Assembly (NCBI GenBank): GCA_035353175.1
Contig: DAOPZC010000040.1
Coordinates: forward strand, 1-45,769
Source of the DNA: DAOPZC01 sp035353175
Lineage (GTDB): Bacteria > Verrucomicrobiota > Kiritimatiellia > RFP12 > UBA1067
DNA: 45,769 nt
Reading direction: 5' to 3'
The first letter of the stretch is position 1. Each line of letters begins with the position of its first letter. A program made the position numbers and the translations under genes. The notes under the pieces are model-generated. The model was given only the letters and a program-made list of their open reading frames with translations, was not told where the DNA came from and searched no databases. Below are positions 33,652-41,233 of this stretch, piece after piece.

Positions 33652-36087
33652 ATGCGTACAAGTCTGTTCCTTATTCTTGTTTTCGCCGTGATCCGTACGG
33701 TGTTCGGCTTGCCGGAAATCGCAACCGTCACCGAGCCCGCCTGCAACGGCGAAACGGTCGTCATCACCGGCGAGGGCTTTACCGCCGGTAAGACGGTGGT
33801 GAAGGCATTCTGCCTCGGCGCCTACGACGCCCAGACCCCGCAGGACCCGCTGACGCTGCTCGGCGCCATCGGCCAACCGCCGGCGCTGCCGGACACGCCG
33901 CCGCCCGAAGCGCAAGCGTGCCCGGTCCTCGGCCAAGGCGAAGGCTTCCTCCAAACCGAGTTCCACTGCGTCGCCCAGCCGTGGGTCCGCGCCCCGTTCG
34001 CGTCCGCGGTATGGGTCGGCGACGGCACAACGTGGAGCAAGCCGCTGCTGGTGAACCGGCCGCAGGCCCAATGGCTCTATCCGCAGACCGCCGCGCCCGG
34101 CGAGGTCGTCCGCATCTTCGGGCGCACCTTCGCGTGGGGCCACCACCTGCCCTCCGCGCTCGCGGTCATCCGGCAGGCCGGCAACACGCAGGCGACCGCC
34201 CAGCGCGTCGCCGCGCAACACCACGAGGACGGCCACACCGAGCGCTGGTCCCTCAGCGTCTGGCTGCCGCCCGAGCTTGCGCCGGGCGAGTATGAGCTCG
34301 TGGTCCACGGCCGCCACGGCGGGGCGTACGGCTGGTCAGAGCCCCTTAAGCTGACCGTCGCCGCAAAGCCCGCCGCCCGCCGCACCGTGAACGCCCGCGA
34401 TTTCGGCGCAAAGGGCGACGGCCTCAGCGACGACACCGCCGCGCTCGAAGCCGCGTTCAAGCAGGCCGCCGGCGGCAACCTGCTCCTGCCCCCTGGCACG
34501 TACGCCCTCACGCGCACGCTGGCCATCCCCGACGACACCGTGCTTCAGGGTGCCGGCCAGCAGCTGACCCTCATCGCCAATCTGCAAACGCCGTCGGTCG
34601 AGTCCCGCACGCTCTCCGAAACCCAGCCCGCCTTCCAAGGCCGCGACTTGCTGACCGGCATGAGCCGCTTCGCCCTGCGCGACCTCACGGTGCGCTTCAT
34701 GCCCGCCGCCGGCTCCGCGCTGCGCATCGGCAAAGACCCGCTCTGGGCCGAGGACGTCTCGCTCTACCGCGTGCGCTTTGAAACGCAACAGGACTACGGC
34801 CCGGCCAAAGACAACCCCTACTGCGCGCGGCCGCTGAACATCGTCAAGGCCCGCCGCCTGAGCATGGTGCGCTGCGAGACCTACGGCCCCGGCGGCGTCA
34901 GCTGCGAGCGCAAAGTCGAGGAGAGCCTGTTCGCGCAGAACCGCTTCGTCACCGACCGCCGCTGGCGCGGCCACGTCTTCAAATTCTGGGGCGCGGAGCA
35001 CGTGATCTTCGAGGACAACCTGATGACCGGCGACACGCGCGGCTTCGTGATGCAGACGCACTTCGGCGTGAACTACCAGAATTTCATCTCAGGCAACACC
35101 GTGGAGCGCACCGTGCTCGGCGGCAACGCCGGCGAGACCTACCTCATCGAGGGCGCCGGGCTGCTTTACGAGAGCCGCGTGGCGTCGGCGGACGCGACCT
35201 CGCTCAAGACCGAACGCTGGCCGAAGGTGCGCGGCAACGATGCGGCCGCCGCCGACTGCGTTGGGCGCTTCGTTGTCGTCGCCCGCGGCCGCGGGCTCGG
35301 CCAGTGGCGCCGCATTGCCGGCTGCGAGCCTGCGGCCCGCGAGCTGCGCGTCGACAAGCCGTGGCGCGTGACGCCCGACACCACCAGCGTAGTCGTGGTG
35401 ATGAACGGGCTGATCGACACGGTTTTCGTGAACAACCAGGAGATCGACTGCGGCAAGGGACTGTATCTCTACGGCGCGGGCGCGGTCAACTGCGTGGTCG
35501 ACCGCCACCTCTGCGACCGCACCCTGGGCGTCACGCTCCTGACCCACGACGACCGCCAGAGCGCCGACCCCGCGGCGCGCGAGACCGCGCCCGACTTCTT
35601 CAACCTGGTCCGCGACTGCCGCGTCCACGACGGCGGCGGGCTCCTCTGCAGCGCGGGCGGACGCCTGCCGCTGGAGAACGAGCCCTTTGCGCCGCTCGCC
35701 AACTTCGCCAACCGCCTCATCGAAAACGAGGTGCAGGGTGTCACTCCCTTCAGCGGCACGCAGTACGGCGCGAACTGGACCTGGGGCGGCGGCTGGGACA
35801 ACGTGATGGCGGGCATCAGCGTGCTTCCCATGGACTTGGGCATCAAGCCCGGCGGCGGCACCAACGGACCCGCGCGCATCACGGGCAACGTCTTCCTCAA
35901 CAACGGGGTCTCCGGCGCGCGCATCGGCGTCGGCATCAGCCAGCGCGCATCACACACGCTGCTCCAGCGCACCGCGTTCTACGACGTGGCCGTGCCGCTC
36001 GTCGACCGCGGCCAAGCCACGCAGAACCTCGACCCGGTGCTGCGCGCCGACGAAGCCTACACGCCCGAGCGCAGCCCGATCCGGTGA
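33652..36087 (+). CDS. Large exported right-handed beta-helix protein (pectate-lyase-3 type)
   Basis: 811 residues with signal peptide MRTSLFLILVFAVIRTVFG. An N-terminal half of about 220 residues looks like two Ig/IPT-type sandwiches (VVITGEGFTAGKTVV; GEVVRIFGRTFAWG; GEYELVVHGRHGGAYGWSE). From about 246 a beta-helix begins with the Pec_lyase_3 entry motif VNARDFGAKGDGLSDDTAAL, LLLPPGTYALTRTL and TVLQGAGQ; rungs continue to about 790 (HVIFEDNLMTGDTRGFVM, ARITGNVFLNNGVSGARIG). Tailspike, GH28-like and epimerase/lyase families share this fold, so the reaction is uncertain; a cell-surface polysaccharide depolymerase is the best guess. Divergent from the lipoprotein gene, with its own strong promoter. 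Confidence 0.82.
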   Translation: MRTSLFLILVFAVIRTVFGLPEIATVTEPACNGETVVITGEGFTAGKTVVKAFCLGAYDAQTPQDPLTLLGAIGQPPALPDTPPPEAQACPVLGQGEGFLQTEFHCVAQPWVRAPFASAVWVGDGTTWSKPLLVNRPQAQWLYPQTAAPGEVVRIFGRTFAWGHHLPSALAVIRQAGNTQATAQRVAAQHHEDGHTERWSLSVWLPPELAPGEYELVVHGRHGGAYGWSEPLKLTVAAKPAARRTVNARDFGAKGDGLSDDTAALEAAFKQAAGGNLLLPPGTYALTRTLAIPDDTVLQGAGQQLTLIANLQTPSVESRTLSETQPAFQGRDLLTGMSRFALRDLTVRFMPAAGSALRIGKDPLWAEDVSLYRVRFETQQDYGPAKDNPYCARPLNIVKARRLSMVRCETYGPGGVSCERKVEESLFAQNRFVTDRRWRGHVFKFWGAEHVIFEDNLMTGDTRGFVMQTHFGVNYQNFISGNTVERTVLGGNAGETYLIEGAGLLYESRVASADATSLKTERWPKVRGNDAAAADCVGRFVVVARGRGLGQWRRIAGCEPAARELRVDKPWRVTPDTTSVVVVMNGLIDTVFVNNQEIDCGKGLYLYGAGAVNCVVDRHLCDRTLGVTLLTHDDRQSADPAARETAPDFFNLVRDCRVHDGGGLLCSAGGRLPLENEPFAPLANFANRLIENEVQGVTPFSGTQYGANWTWGGGWDNVMAGISVLPMDLGIKPGGGTNGPARITGNVFLNNGVSGARIGVGISQRASHTLLQRTAFYDVAVPLVDRGQATQNLDPVLRADEAYTPERSPIR

Positions 36088-36250
36088 GGAGAGGAGGGCG
36101 GAGGGCGGAAGACGGAGGGCAGAGCAGCGAGAAGCGCGTTAGGCAGGAGAAGCGCGACAAGCGGGGAACAGAGGGCGGAAGACAGCGGGCATGTCGGCGA
36201 TGTTCGATCTCATCGAGAACCAGGCGAGCGAGAGACACGTGCCGATCCGA

Positions 36251-36319
36251 GGTAGGGCGGTTTCTCCGAAACCGCCGAAAGGGATTGGATTGCGGCGGCG
36301 CAGGAGTGTACGCCCTACC
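36251..36319. repeat. Palindromic element of the GTAGGGC...TCC family
   Basis: Terminal inverted 9-mers GGTAGGGCG (36251-36259) and CGCCCTACC (36311-36319). Inside is a perfect 9-bp stem GGCGGTTTC-TCC-GAAACCGCC (36256-36276). Related copies are at 1756-1784 and, twice, within 37674-37820. Confidence 0.75.
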
Positions 36320-36503
36320 GATAACGCGACACCTTTTTCAACGGGATGCCATGATTAACCGGCTGGAGAAGCTCACGGGCAAAGCCGCGAAGTCCCGGGG
36401 CCGGTGGCGGCGGCGACAAAGAACTGACGGCCGACGAATGGCTGGCCGTGGAGTTGAAGAAGGGCAAGTCAACCCGTTCACACTGGACGTCACCCACTGA
36501 CAA

Positions 36504-36535
36504 AGACGGCGGCTGTATGCCGCCTTCTTTTATTT
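36504..36535 (+). terminator. Rho-independent terminator
   Basis: GGCGGC (36508-36513), loop TGTAT, GCCGCC (36519-36524), then TTCTTTTATTT. The nearest intact plus-strand gene ends 417 bp upstream, so it may belong to a lost gene. Confidence 0.75.
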
Positions 36536-36568
36536 GTCCGTTTGTCCTGACCCCGTGACCATTTCAGC

Positions 36569-36952
36569 TCAGTGAGAGCAGTGGCAGCCCGACGGGCCTC
36601 CGTGGCCAGCGCACGTCGGCATCTCCAGTTGCTGCAGTTTTCCGGCTTGAAAAAGTCCAACAGCTGAGGCCACCGTCCCGGCCGGCGCCAGGCAAACCGT
36701 GATGCCCGCCTGCCGCAGCCCCATCAGTGCGCCTGGCCCGATCCCGCCCACCAGCACCGCATCGGGCCGCGCCCCCGCCAGTGCGGCCAAAGGACTGCAC
36801 GCGCCGTGAACGTGCTCGCGATCGCCGTTTGACAAGCGCGCCACCGCCATCGTCTCGGTGTCTACCATCACAAAAGATTCGGCGGAGCCGAAATGGCCGT
36901 AAACTTGGCTTTCCAGCCCTTGATATTCTGCAACAGGTATACAGATCCTCAT
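36569..36952 (-). CDS. NifX/NifB-type (dinitrogenase Fe-Mo cofactor biosynthesis) small protein
   Basis: 127 residues of the NifX/MTH1175-like fold: MRICIPVAEYQGLESQVYGHFGSAESFVMVD at the start (cited as two blocks), PLAALAGARPDAVLVGGIGPGALMGLRQAGI in the middle, and a Cys/His-rich tail (CAGHGGPSGCHCSH). In nitrogen fixers such proteins carry Fe-S/Mo cofactor precursors, but most relatives occur in anaerobes without nitrogenase and probably handle Fe-S clusters. No nif gene is present here. The ATG lies 2 nt after the stop of the DUF134 gene, so the two are translationally coupled; this DUF134 and NifX-like pairing is common. The Cys/His-rich tail suggests metal binding (inference). Confidence 0.85.
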   Translation of the reverse strand: MRICIPVAEYQGLESQVYGHFGSAESFVMVDTETMAVARLSNGDREHVHGACSPLAALAGARPDAVLVGGIGPGALMGLRQAGITVCLAPAGTVASAVGLFQAGKLQQLEMPTCAGHGGPSGCHCSH

Positions 36953-36954
36953 GA

Positions 36955-37371
36955 CTACTCAGCATCCTTTCCGGCATCTTCCGTGCCGTCGTTTTCGATT
37001 GTCCATCCGCGCCGCCGCCCGCATCCGCACGGGCCGCGCCTTGCTCCGGCGCCTTCTCCGCGAGGCGTGCCGGCCGCTCCCTTCACGGTCACGACCCCTC
37101 CTTCCAGTCGGAGAGCCTTGCCGTGGATCAGGGCGTCGGCCGTTTTGCGCCGTGCCGCCTCCACAATTCGCGCGAAGGTCGCACGGGATATCCTCATTTG
37201 CTCTGCGGCCTGCACCTGATAGAGGCCCTCCAAATCGGCCAGCCGCAGCGCCTCGACCTCATCCAAGGTGAGGGTCACGACCTCCAGAGCGTGACAGGGA
37301 ATGCCGGCCGGCTTGAAAAAGTCTGCGTTGGGACGGCCGCTGACGTGCCGCATGCAACAGGGTCTTGGCAT
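36955..37371 (-). CDS. DUF134 (UPF0251) family DNA-binding protein
   Basis: 138 residues. MPRPCCMRHVSG at the N-terminus, then LTLDEVEALRLADLEGLYQVQAAEQM and MRISRATFARIVEAARRKTADAL, the helix-turn-helix of the family, and KALRLEGG. The Cys pair near the N-terminus and the CGCG patch in the tail may bind metal or an Fe-S cluster. GGAAAGGA precedes the ATG at 37371. It is the first gene of a two-gene operon with the NifX-like gene. Two inverted repeats overlap its promoter (37401-37435), so autoregulation is plausible. Confidence 0.88.
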   Translation of the reverse strand: MPRPCCMRHVSGRPNADFFKPAGIPCHALEVVTLTLDEVEALRLADLEGLYQVQAAEQMRISRATFARIVEAARRKTADALIHGKALRLEGGVVTVKGAAGTPRGEGAGARRGPCGCGRRRGWTIENDGTEDAGKDAE

Positions 37372-37400
37372 ACTCCCGGTCCTTTCCTTGGCAAATTTGA

Positions 37401-37435
37401 TATGAGAATATGCTCATAACGTTGAGATGTCAACG
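37401..37435 (-). promoter_or_regulatory. Promoter of the DUF134-NifX operon with two overlapping inverted repeats
   Basis: Minus strand perfect TTGACA (37433-37428), a 17-bp spacer and TATTCT (37410-37405). Inverted repeat TATGAG-6-CTCATA (37401-37418) covers the -10. Inverted repeat CGTTGA-4-TCAACG (37420-37435) covers the -35. These are likely operator sites. Confidence 0.75.
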
Positions 37436-37673
37436 CCACATTCGCGTGTGGCGCGTGGCACGGCCATGCACGCGAGCGCCTGGGCATCGGCCAGAGACAC
37501 TCGCACCGAGTGCCGTAGAAAGTCGTGACACCTCCTTAAAGATTGGATTCTGCTGATAGTCGGCTTCAATCTCAATACCGTGAACCCAGTCGTTATGACT
37601 TCCGATTGTTGCAGCGTTGAAAGTGCGTCAAAGTCGTTCTTTGAGTAACTGTGTCAAGGCGCTCCGTGCCCAA

Positions 37674-37820
37674 GGCTTATACCTTTGGACCTCCGAGCGG
37701 CGGTTTCGGAGAAAACGCCCTACCTGTTTATGCGTTGGCGGCAAAATTGAGAGGTGAGTCGGCAGGGTCGTTTATCCGAAACGACCGTTCCTATGCATGC
37801 CAAAGCCAAAGGAATAAGCC
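37674..37820. repeat. Compound palindromic element with 15-bp terminal inverted repeats
   Basis: Ends GGCTTATACCTTTGG (37674-37688) and CCAAAGGAATAAGCC (37806-37820) match at 14 of 15 positions in inverted orientation. Inside are two hairpins of the TCC-loop family: GGCGGTTTC-GGA-GAAAACGCC (37699-37719, opposite orientation) and GGTCGTTTA-TCC-GAAACGACC (37766-37786). Confidence 0.65.
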
Positions 37821-37893
37821 CTGGCCCCTTCCGGGTGCGATTTAATTCTGTTGCAGGTTAAGCGGCAAGAAAGCGGTTGGATGCGCTCTGCCT

Positions 37894-37991
37894 TGGAATG
37901 CGGTGACAAGCGTAGCGCGGCACCGCTTTTCTCCCAGCCCATGCGAAAGCGGCGTCGCGCGGGATACCGCTTGCCGCACGCACTCCAGATC
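37894..37991. repeat. About 98-bp imperfect palindrome, copy 2
   Basis: TGGAATGCGGTGACAAGCG at the left and CGCTTGCCGCACGCACTCCA then GATC at the right, with inner arms CGCGGCACCGCTTTTC and GAAAGCGGCGTCGCGCG. It aligns along its whole length with 28732-28827, with differences mostly in the loop. Confidence 0.78.
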
Positions 37992-38027
37992 ACGTTCACC
38001 GCTCGACCGACTGACATCCGGCAATCA

Positions 38028-38069
38028 GAAAAACACACGCCCAAGTGCCGACAATCGACCCTTGGGCGT
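38028..38069 (-). terminator. Rho-independent terminator of the sugar kinase gene
   Basis: On the minus strand ACGCCCAAG (38069-38061) pairs with CTTGGGCGT (38045-38037), with a 15-nt loop, followed by GTGTTTTTCTG. It lies 25 bp beyond the stop at 38094. Confidence 0.7.
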
Positions 38070-38093
38070 TGAACGTTGGACGTTTTGTCCCGC

Positions 38094-39173
38094 TTACCGC
38101 TGCACGCGGGCGTTGCCCTTCCAGACGCTCCAGACCTGGTCCTCGTCAGCAGGCAAGGCGTAGTCGACCAGCATGGTCGTGGCCAGCGCGCCGCTGGCCC
38201 AGCCGAACTGGATCCACTTCTCGGGCTCCCAGCCCTTGAGGATCGCGTAGAGCATGCCGCCGACGAAGCCGTCGCCGCCGCCGATGCGGTCCATGACCGT
38301 GATGTGGCGCGGCTCGACCACGAACCACTCCTTGCCGGCCATCATCAGCGCGCCCCACTGGTGGTTGTTCGAGTCCTCGACCTCGCGCAGGGTCGTGCCG
38401 TAGGTCTGCGCGTTCGGATAGGCCTTCTTGACGCGCTTGATCATGCCCTTGAAACCTTCGATCTTGGCCTTGATGTCCTTGCCGCCCGCCTCAGGCCCCT
38501 TGATGCCGAGGCAGAGCTGGAAGTCCTCCTCGTTGCCCACGAGGATGTCGGCGAGGCCGGCGATCTCGGCAAAGATCGCGGAAAGCTCTTTCTCGCGGCC
38601 CTTCCAGAAAGAGGCGCGGTAGTTGAGGTCGAACGAGATCTTGGTGCCGTACTTCTTGGCGGCGCGGGCGAGCTCCAGGCAGAACTGGCTGGTCTCGGGC
38701 GACAGCGCGCCGATCAGGCCGGAAAGGTGGACGATCTGCACGCCCTCCTTGCCGAAGATGCGGTCCAGGTCGAAATCCTTGACGTTGAGCGTGCGGCCGA
38801 CCTCGCCGGCGCGGTCGTTCCACACGCGCGGCCCGCGCGAGCCGAAGCCGCTGTCCGCGATGTTGATCTGGTGGCGGTAGCCCCACGGTCCGCCCTGCGC
38901 GACCTCGACGCCCTCGTAGTCCATGTGGCGGCTGCGCAGGTTGTCCTTGATCAGCTGCGCGATCGGGCTGCCCTTGACGAAGGTCGTCAGCACCTTGACC
39001 GGCAGGCCGAGGTAGGCGGCGACGCTGGCCACGTTCGTCTCGGCGCTGGTGGCCTGCATCATGAACGCGCCGCCGGTATGCACGGGCTGGCCGTTCATCG
39101 GCGTGATGCGGATGCCCATGCTCGTCGGAACCAACAGGGCGTACTTACAATTTTTCCTCAATTCGATATTCAT
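38094..39173 (-). CDS. PfkB-family sugar kinase, 2-keto-3-deoxygluconate kinase-like
   Basis: 359 residues. Ribokinase fold with the N-terminal substrate region (GGAFMMQATSAETNVASVAAYLG, residues about 34-56) and the C-terminal PfkB anion-hole/catalytic-base motif DRIGGGDGFVGGMLY, in which GGGD replaces the commoner GAGD, a feature of KdgK-like members. KDG kinase converts 2-keto-3-deoxygluconate, the end product of pectin and polyuronate breakdown, to KDPG for the Entner-Doudoroff route. That fits the lyases in this window, but fructokinase-type activity cannot be excluded. AAAGGAGC lies upstream of the ATG. No signal peptide; cytoplasmic. Single-gene unit with its own terminator. Confidence 0.83.
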   Translation of the reverse strand: MNIELRKNCKYALLVPTSMGIRITPMNGQPVHTGGAFMMQATSAETNVASVAAYLGLPVKVLTTFVKGSPIAQLIKDNLRSRHMDYEGVEVAQGGPWGYRHQINIADSGFGSRGPRVWNDRAGEVGRTLNVKDFDLDRIFGKEGVQIVHLSGLIGALSPETSQFCLELARAAKKYGTKISFDLNYRASFWKGREKELSAIFAEIAGLADILVGNEEDFQLCLGIKGPEAGGKDIKAKIEGFKGMIKRVKKAYPNAQTYGTTLREVEDSNNHQWGALMMAGKEWFVVEPRHITVMDRIGGGDGFVGGMLYAILKGWEPEKWIQFGWASGALATTMLVDYALPADEDQVWSVWKGNARVQR

Positions 39174-39283
39174 TGCTTGCTCCTTTAGCCTTTCATCAAC
39201 TAACCCGAAGTGACAACCGGCTTAAACGTCATTCGTCGGCCGTCCTTATATCAGCCGACCTGCCGTAAGTCAAGGGCATGCCA

Positions 39284-39450
39284 GCCCCTTATGGCGCGGC
39301 GCATCCCCGATTCACTGACTGAGCGCTTGAACAAGGCTGGTGTACCGACTTCAGTCGGCCGACGCGACCCGGGGCAGCCTAAAGGCGGGACACCAACATG
39401 GGGCGATGCGGAACGGACGTGTGCCGAATCGGCCCTGTGCCCCTTATGGC
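39284..39450. repeat. Palindromic repeat element copy A, bounded by 12-bp direct repeats
   Basis: GCCCCTTATGGC occurs at 39284-39295 and again at 39439-39450. Between them lies repeat copy A (39335-39398), with the hairpin CCGACT-TC-AGTCGG and the closing motif ACACCAACA. Its inverted partner is at 41353-41418. The 39174-39491 gap has no gene. Confidence 0.6.
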
Positions 39451-39491
39451 AATCACCGCTAATCCCCAACAAGTCAACGCGTTTCAAGGCT

Positions 39492-41195
39492 TTATTGATC
39501 GCAGAACAGCGTGACGCAAGATTTTCCGCAAACAATCGTATTGTTCGCTATCCGGCATGACCGCTGGACGGACTGCAGCCCCTTGTTGTTTGTGTGCGGC
39601 ACGAAGTGCGAGCTGGAGGACGACACGTCCAGCCGCAACACATCGCCGGGGCTGATCCGGAAAGCGTGGTCCGAAAAACAGAACTCCACCGCCTTCTCCG
39701 TGCCCGGCGTGTACTTGGGCATCGCGTAACACAGCGACGTGATGTCGTCGCGAAGCGGATACGCCACGCCGTCTTTGACCAAGCTGAGCCGCACATAGAA
39801 ACACGTGTCCTCGCAATCGGTTTTGCAGACAAGGCGGGCCGTCATACGCCCGCGCACATCCCACGTCTGCGTCAAAGGCGCAGAAAGGAAACTGATGACG
39901 TCGGGACGGAAGTCCGGCGGATCCTGCACGGGCATGCCGCCGAAATTCAGGCACAACCCGCCTTTGAACGGAACCGGCTTCTTCGGATCGTAGGCGTACG
40001 TGATGGCCGCGGGCGCTCCCGGCTGCGCGTCCAGTGTCCGGTTGTTCAGATAAAACGTGTGCGGGACGGGACCATTGACCAGTCTGTCCGTGTGGTGCCA
40101 GGCGTTTTCATAAAGCGCGTAATAGCTGGTTTTCCCCGGCTGGATGAAGGAAAGCGGCGTCCCTTTCCGGATATGATTGAACCACTGGAGGGTGCTGTCC
40201 GGGCTGGCCATCGCAAGCGATCCTCCGGGAAACTCGACCGGCATGTTCTCCTTTTTCTGATATTTCACCAGACCGTTTCCGCCGTGGTCGTATGCGCCGA
40301 CGACCAGCGCGCACCGGGCGCGTTGGGCCGCGGGCATCCGCGCCCACATATCGAAGATGCCGCCGGTGTAGATATCGTACATGCCGGTCGTCAGCAGGAT
40401 GGGAAACGTGGCCTTGGTGACCGCCTCATAGGAGTCGTAGCCGCCTTCGGAGGTCTTCCAGAACGGATCGTCCTCGCGGGGATGCTCGAACACCGCATCG
40501 AGCCACGGCACGGCTTCGCCGAAATACCGGCGGGAAAAATCGCAGAGCGGCAAGTCGAGGAACGACACGGACCGGTTGCGCTGCAGCTGCGTGTTCTTTT
40601 TCTTATAGCCGCCGATGAACCAGTTCCCGTGCAATCCGCTCTTAAAAAAACCATTCCGATACACGATGTTGTACCGGTTGCAGTCCTGGATTGCCAAGAC
40701 GGCGCCTTTGATGTCCGGCGGGTTGGTGTCGATATACAGGAAGTGGACGCTGGACAAATAACTTCCGCCATTCAAAAAAATCTCGCCGTTGTAAAAGGGC
40801 AGCTTCCGTATCCACTCCAGAAACGCCAAACCGTCAGTGCGCTCCGTGGCATACGGGATCCAGTCGCCTTCGCTGCGCCCGCATCCCCGGCAGTGCTGCG
40901 TGATCCGAACGTAGCTGTCAGGCGTCCACGTCAACCCGGCGAACGTCTCGGGTTTGACCCGTTCGTCCTTGACGTACGGGTTGCGCTCAATAATGATCGG
41001 GCATTTCATCCCCGCGGGCGGCACCGCGCCAAACGTGTACAGCTTGACGCCGTCCGGCATGGGCACCATTTCCTCGAAATATCGGGCAGTAGAACCACCG
41101 GCAGAGACCGCTTCAATCACACGGATATCCGCCCGGAGCATCTGGGCAACCGTCAGAACACTCACGCAAACGTAGCTTGTAATCCCCCTCATCAT
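39492..41195 (-). CDS. Exported CocE/NonD-family hydrolase (X-Pro dipeptidyl-peptidase S15 type)
   Basis: 567 residues from the ATG at 41195 (the next codon is also ATG), preceded by CAGGGGG. Signal peptide about 1-22 (TSYVCVSVLTVAQMLRA). Alpha/beta-hydrolase core: PDGVKLYTFGAVP, YVRITQHCRGCGRSEGDW, nucleophile Ser145 in NGGSYLSS, acid in GMYDIYTGG and His in AYDHGGNG. A C-terminal jelly-roll as in CocE follows (PLTQTWDVRGRMTARL, FRISPGDVLRLDVSSS). Such enzymes cleave esters or amides; acyl groups on pectin or xylan are possible targets given the neighbours, though peptidase activity cannot be ruled out. The gene lies between inverted repeat copies (39335-39398 and 41353-41418) and has its own promoter. 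Confidence 0.87.
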   Translation of the reverse strand: MMRGITSYVCVSVLTVAQMLRADIRVIEAVSAGGSTARYFEEMVPMPDGVKLYTFGAVPPAGMKCPIIIERNPYVKDERVKPETFAGLTWTPDSYVRITQHCRGCGRSEGDWIPYATERTDGLAFLEWIRKLPFYNGEIFLNGGSYLSSVHFLYIDTNPPDIKGAVLAIQDCNRYNIVYRNGFFKSGLHGNWFIGGYKKKNTQLQRNRSVSFLDLPLCDFSRRYFGEAVPWLDAVFEHPREDDPFWKTSEGGYDSYEAVTKATFPILLTTGMYDIYTGGIFDMWARMPAAQRARCALVVGAYDHGGNGLVKYQKKENMPVEFPGGSLAMASPDSTLQWFNHIRKGTPLSFIQPGKTSYYALYENAWHHTDRLVNGPVPHTFYLNNRTLDAQPGAPAAITYAYDPKKPVPFKGGLCLNFGGMPVQDPPDFRPDVISFLSAPLTQTWDVRGRMTARLVCKTDCEDTCFYVRLSLVKDGVAYPLRDDITSLCYAMPKYTPGTEKAVEFCFSDHAFRISPGDVLRLDVSSSSSHFVPHTNNKGLQSVQRSCRIANNTIVCGKSCVTLFCDQ

Positions 41196-41233
41196 ACCCC
41201 CTGCTGATGTCTTTGCTTTCCGCACACGCACAT

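Larger units (their letters stand above)
36088..36568. other. Intergenic region with purine-rich tract, palindrome and possible gene scraps
   Basis: About 480 bp. From 36082 to 36190 the plus strand is strongly purine-rich with repeated 13-mers (GAGGGCGGAAGAC at 36101 and 36171; GAGAAGCGCG at 36129 and 36147). A short coding-like stretch from 36191 (MSAMFDLIENQASERHVPIR) stops resembling protein at the palindrome at 36251. Another frame near 36408-36500 reads DKELTADEWLAVELKKGK without a start. Neither scrap is a credible intact gene. A terminator closes the region. Confidence 0.5.
37436..38093. other. Intergenic repeat-rich region without a gene
   Basis: About 660 bp between two minus-strand units. 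It holds the compound palindrome 37674-37820, the long palindrome 37894-37991 and the terminator of the sugar kinase gene. I see no coding frame with a start, Shine-Dalgarno and protein-like composition. Confidence 0.7.

Noticed and set aside
36351..36500. Short open frame starting MINRLEKLTGKAAKS
   Set aside because: Its second half is Arg-rich while another frame becomes more protein-like (DKELTADEWLAVELKK); at best a frameshifted scrap, not an intact gene.
37436..38093. CRISPR array in the repeat-rich gap
   Set aside because: The repeats are palindromic, unevenly spaced and of different families; there are no regular direct repeats with spacers and no cas gene.
39594..41207. 537-codon plus-strand frame opposite the CocE/NonD gene
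   Set aside because: Antisense to a gene with signal peptide, nucleophile elbow and promoter; composition typical of a shadow frame.
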